From assembly GCA_010015655.1 (NCBI GenBank), contig ML976801.1, positions 1 through 64,000 on the forward strand: a stretch of 64,000 bases of DNA. The letters run 5' to 3'. The position numbers and the translations under genes are program-made. Positions within the stretch are counted from its first letter, which is position 1. The number at the start of each line of letters is the position of its first letter. Of the stretch, positions 59,851 through 64,000 are shown one piece after another. The stretch is from Bimuria novae-zelandiae CBS 107.79. Taxonomy: Eukaryota; Ascomycota; Dothideomycetes; Pleosporales; Didymosphaeriaceae. The notes under the pieces were generated by a model that worked only from the letters and a program-made list of their open reading frames with translations, was not told where the DNA came from and did no database searches.

Positions 59851-62440
59851 GCCCACGACTCTTCTCGCTACAGGTCGCGCCTCAACGCCTCTCCCTGCAG
59901 CGCACAGCAAGTAGACGCCACGTCTTTGCCATGATCGTCCTCTTTTTCTGGGGTCGGTTGCGTTTGCACTGTGGCGGTCCTTCGGACCTTGCCCATACAA
60001 TTTGGCCTTGGTAACTCCTGTGTGATTGCTTCGGCATCCGATGATAATGAACCATATCGAATGAATAGAACAATCTTCATCCAACCCTTTTTTCTTTCTC
60101 AATTAATGTCGTGAAGTCTTTGGAGATGGTCCGATTCTCCTAGAGTTGTGGCTGACGAGTGGTATAGCGGTATAGACCGGACTGAAGCACTGCAGCACCT
60201 GAAGCGCAAGACCTAGTATTGATGGTGCAAGTCGTTGAGTTCTCGACAATACAGTGTTCTTGTACCGTGTTATGCCGTGGCTTGCCGAGGCCACGATGGC
60301 GCCAAATTCAAGATTGATGGTGGTGCAAGTGTTGCTCGTAGGATGTCTGCATGTACAGTGTACAATGGACGCTGGATGCGCTTTCCCAGTAGAGTGCGCG
60401 CTTCGATTCATGCTTCCAAGATAATCAAGATCCCACGTGTGCATAGGGTGTTCTCGCGACAGGGTCGAACTTTCGTTGTCAGACTCCCTTCGCTCATCAA
60501 TGAGTGCATGCGCAATAATGCACTAGCGTCACCTGGGCAAGTTGTTTTTGAGGTTATAACATGGAGAGATCCCATGACAGGCGTGCAGGCGAACATGCAA
60601 AGCCTGCGCAGAATCCTTCATCCGTCCAATGTTTGCTCTTTCTGTGCTATACTCAAGGCTGCTAGCATATTTCTGCATTGTTTATAGCGGTCGGGCAAGC
60701 TGGGATAGGGATAGGTGTTGCGGTGAAGTGTGGGCTAGTGGTGCGAGAGTAGGGAGAGCCCGTGAAGGAGAGGCGCAACGATGCGAGCTAGTGCACATGA
60801 TTATATGCCTGGGTTAAGGTCAAGGTTCATAAGAGTTGCAGCAGAAAGTGGAGTAAGGGTGCAGGTTTACTGCACCACAATCCAGGGGCCGGTTTGGTGC
60901 GGGGGATGGCGCTAGACAAAAACACTTCAGAGCCTCTGTACACTTTCCGTCAAGGAGGCATGAGCTGGCAGAGATGTTCCGCTACACATCGCTGCGGGTG
61001 CAGTTGTCTAATATTATTGCCTCTGTTTTCTCCCTGTGAGGGATGAGTGAGCGTACCATTTTGCGCGATCAGGTTGGGCCGGCATCCAAATCTCCGCTCG
61101 AACAGCATGGTAATTTGCGGGCGCGAGCGAAGGCAGCGCCCGGGGCTTCTCAATTTGGGATGCAATGCTCATTGGTCTATGTAAAGGTGGGGACCACGGC
61201 GCAAGGCTTTAGAGGGATGCAGGTAATGTCGTAATATACGGTATTCCAGGTAATTTCGTACAATCTTGGCACAGTGAATTGAACCAATTAGAGCTTTTCT
61301 TAGGCTAATTATCACATGCAGAATCAGATGGAATTGAATCTATGTATACTGGGTATCTTGAGGATCTTCAGGGTGTCCGTCATGTACTTGTTCGGCCGGG
61401 TAATCGAGCAATGGGCCACCATCTTCATGCTCCTCAGCGTCAATTTGCTCGGCAGATTCGACGTGATGGGACGGCATAAGGTCAATAACAACGAACAAAG
61501 TATTCAATCTAGATGCAAGCTCCATACAAAGTTACCCCTTGACGTCATTTTCTCGGCAATAATTACCCGCTTTGGCATCCGGGACCGATTACAGCATCCC
61601 TGGATGTACCGTATCAAATTGCCGCAATCCCGTAATCCGTAAGTTACGGTACAACCCTAGATACAGGCGGTGCTTTCTTTCCGTTCCCAGAAGAATAATC
61701 CCGCAACGGAATAATTGGTGAGGTAGTTAAGGACTGCTGGAAGGGAAAGGGGAAGCCGGTGAAGAATCGCACACTGCAACCATGGGTCTTGTTTCTCCAC
61801 ATGCGCAACTCCGGATGAACAGGTCCACTCTCACCATAATGTTTTAATCCACCCTGGCCTCAACCACCTTCGCCAGCGCTCCTTTTCGTGCTTTTCTTTC
61901 CTTCTATGCCGCCAACTACTGATATGTGATCTAGGTTGATGAGCTTCAGCTTTCCCGAGGTCATGTACAGATGGCTTTTCGCGTCTTAGATAGAGTCTGA
62001 TGCTATTCTAGAACAATCGACGCACAAAGACACAGCACAGATAGGAGAAGAAATTCGACGAGAGAGGCCACTGCCACCAGCTGAGCCACGAGAATTATGT
62101 TGTTGCGACAGTACCCGGCTTAGGCTCGACACAGCTTACCACTTGCAGCGCTAGCGCCGAACTCGGGTTCTTATTTATTTATGACTCTTAGCTTCTTCCA
62201 AAACATACTCACAGATGCATTCAATGAAAGATGCCATAGCGCGATGCGAGAAGGGTGTCAAGAGATCGTAAATGTGTGTGCATTATGCTTTATATATTAA
62301 GTGCCAAGGCAAGGCCTGGTAGATGCAGTGGACTTCACCGCTATGCTGTTCATCTCATGTCCTAATCGATATTACCCCTGCTCTTCTGCACTTTTCGCTA
62401 GAACTCTCTCCACCTCTTGTCGTAAAGATCGTAAGCTCGT
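59851..62440. other. Gene-free stretch, 2.6 kb
   Basis: The longest open frame (about 150 codons, 60235-60687) starts with TTG and has no splice or family support. Small repeats are present: CAGGTAAT-TCGTA-like units near 61220 and 61248, and a palindrome CCGTAAGTTACGG near 61636. It includes the 3' flanks of the 708-aa gene and the cerato-platanin gene. Confidence 0.5.
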
Positions 62441-62906
62441 CTACAGACCGCACTTGTTCAGCGCGACCTGGGCATATGTTGCGTCAATGCGACCAAGCTG
62501 CGCAGCTTGGTTGTTGGTGAGCGCATCGAGGCCCTTCTTGTTGATGTTGAACCCGCCAGCGCTGTCGATGGCGAGCACGTAGATGGTCTTGCCCTTGTAT
62601 GTCAGGCTGTAGCAGGTTCCGCACTGAGGTGAGTTCCACCCGGCGACGCCTTGGTAGCCGCCAAAGTATGGCGTTTTGATGTTGCCTTGGGTCTGCCAGC
62701 CGTACTTGGTGATTAAGCCGTTCGCGCCGTCGGAGCAGGATACAGCCGTCATAGAGCGACCGGCATTGTCGTAGCCGGTATCATAGGACACTGTGTGGGT
62801 GTCAGTACAGTAGGAATATCAGAGTGTAGGCATACTGACCTGTGATGGCGGAAGTGAGCGAAGCGCAAGCAAGAGCGACGGCGGAAACGGCAGCGGTGAA
62901 CTTCAT
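62441..62906 (-). CDS. Cerato-platanin family secreted protein
   Basis: Exons 62906-62840 and 62790-62441 give 138 aa; the 49-nt intron splits the codon G|TG just after the signal peptide. An N-terminal signal peptide ([19 protein letters not shown]) precedes the mature domain of about 119 residues starting [14 protein letters not shown]. The four family cysteines are visible in [15 protein letters not shown] and LNKCGL, forming two disulfides. Cerato-platanins are small secreted double-psi beta-barrel proteins related to expansins. They bind chitin oligomers, loosen cellulose and are recognised by plants as elicitors; some are phytotoxic. Length and cysteine spacing are normal and the gene looks intact. 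It does not by itself show a plant-pathogenic life style, since saprobes carry it too. Confidence 0.95.
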
Positions 62907-64000
62907 GTTGTCGGTGGAGGAGTGTAGATTTATTGGGACTGATGAATCCGTAGAACGTTTAGATGAGCTGTTGCTGGAATGCGATGTTGCTGTGATGAGT
63001 TCTCCTGCTGCTCAGCATCTCCTATTTTATAGTAAATGTTGTACTCTGGTCCAGGTCTGTACTCCAAAGCTCGTGAGTATCCATTGAGTTGGCAACTATC
63101 AACACTGGACTAATGAACGCGTTGGCAAGGGACTACCATGGTTATGCCACTGGTACTAGCCCGAAGCGGGATGTAAGGGCGGTGCAGGTGACCACCACTA
63201 GTGCTGTGCGGAAGCTAAAGGACTGTAGGTTAGCTCATACGTGCGGAGTAGCTCGAGAGCGCTGTCATGCTTAGATTATTTTTGGGCTGGCGTAGCGGGA
63301 CCGGATGGCCCGTCATCCCTTTTGTGGAGTTCGATGAAGAATCGCCCGAAGCTAGTGGCTAAGTTACATCATGCGGAGCCTCAAATGGGCAACCTCCGCC
63401 AGCGATCAATAAAGTCGCTCTGCATCCATGACCGTTGTAGACAACTGTGGTCCTGCCTTGAGACAAATGATGAATTGTCAATACAGCACCGTCTAGGTTA
63501 CATCTGGACCAGGTCGGCAGTGTACAGGCGTCTATAGTGGTTGTGCTCTATCACCAGAGCTGCGGTCAGCGATTAAAGGATTTTCCAGGTTTTCAGTAAC
63601 ATCATCGGTATCCGTTCAGGTCGATACCGGTCCGTTTTGAATGGTTGCGCAAGTCGTGGTTCGCAGTTTTCTGCTTCCATCGCACGGCAGTAGCGCTACA
63701 GTCCGTCCCCAGCTTCACACCGGTGCAAACACGTTACCCTCAGTCATCGAATGCAGCAGCTATTGGGCTACACGTAAGAGCGCGGGACCGGCCACCGTCG
63801 ACATGCCTCGCTTTAGTCTGCGTTGAGATACTGTCGAGGTGACGACACATGAGCTGACCGTACAGCCTCGAAGGCGGCCGGGTCGTATGTAATGGTGCCG
63901 TCCGAATGATGATCACATGTCTCTAGTTCGTGACCGGTCTGCTTCTGATCAATGCGGCGAGTGAAAAAGAATACTTGAAGAAGTTGGCGATCTGACTGAG
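62907..64000. other. Upstream flank of cerato-platanin gene to window end
   Basis: Apart from the TATA candidate, nothing is supported. Short open frames near 63240-63540 and 63640-63840 have no coding signs. Confidence 0.5.
63022..63031 (-). promoter_or_regulatory. Possible TATA box of the cerato-platanin gene
   Basis: The minus strand reads TATAAAATAG about 115 nt upstream of the ATG at 62906. The distance suits a fungal TATA box with a leader of 60-90 nt, and strong TATA promoters are common for abundant secreted proteins. No experiment is implied. Confidence 0.5.

Noticed and set aside
60235..60687. A 150-codon plus-strand open frame
   Set aside because: It begins with TTG, has no splice or leader support and no protein-like pattern.
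1..64000. Biosynthetic gene cluster, rRNA, tRNA, autonomous transposon or virus-derived gene
   Set aside because: No polyketide, nonribosomal peptide, terpene, transposase, reverse transcriptase or capsid-like reading frame was seen on either strand.

Overview
The window looks like nuclear DNA of a filamentous ascomycete (Pezizomycotina), most likely a dothideomycete. Genes have short introns (about 39-213 nt) with GTRNGT-type donors, CTRAY branch points and YAG acceptors. The proteins are fungal in type: Pfs2, eIF5, bifunctional Thi6, a DGAT1, an Snx41/Atg20 sorting nexin, Vps17, Mef2, a GT69 mannosyltransferase and a cerato-platanin. The dothideomycete placement rests mainly on introner-like elements in one gene and is an inference. 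All gene models below were spliced by hand. Each was required to keep frame across every junction, and nearly all total an exact multiple of three. Split genes are given as one span, with exons listed in the evidence.

Layout. 1-2.2 kb: no gene seen. 2.2-6.4 kb (-): an SLC35F-type transporter and a DGAT1-type acyltransferase; the second has three introns carrying copies of one repeat. 6.9-9.0 kb (+): PFS2. 9.5-10.9 kb (-): TIF5 (eIF5). 12.3-14.0 kb (+): THI6. 14.8-16.9 kb (-): a RING plus PHD protein. 18.6-20.1 kb (+): a saccharopine-dehydrogenase-like oxidoreductase. 20.1-22.7 kb: repeat-bearing DNA and a broken gene with a 75-bp tandem repeat. 22.9-28.6 kb (-): a nine-exon THADA/Trm732 gene. 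29.5-34.1 kb (+): a large disordered unknown protein. 35.0-35.9 kb (+): a protein kinase pseudogene. 36.6-40.9 kb (+): a GT69 glycosyltransferase and a ZIP zinc transporter. 41.4-44.4 kb (+): three unrecognised genes, one of only 54 codons. 44.7-46.8 kb (+): ATG20/SNX41. 47.3-49.4 kb (-): an amidase next to an assembly gap. 51.4-56.4 kb: divergent VPS17 (-) and MEF2 (+). 57.1-59.9 kb (+): a nine-exon unknown protein. 59.9-62.4 kb: no gene seen. 62.4-62.9 kb (-): a cerato-platanin. The remainder shows nothing codable.

Most genes are unlinked housekeeping functions: mRNA 3' end formation, translation initiation, thiamine synthesis, tRNA modification, endosomal sorting, mitochondrial ribosome recycling and lipid storage. 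I see no biosynthetic cluster, CRISPR array, rRNA or tRNA. The strongest unusual signal is a family of related hairpin or half-hairpin sequences. They fill three of the four introns of the DGAT1 gene, with one further copy just past its stop codon. They look like introner-like elements (mobile, hairpin-forming introns). The second signal is a pair of decayed genes in repeat-flanked spots, with premature stops at positions where glutamine codons are expected.
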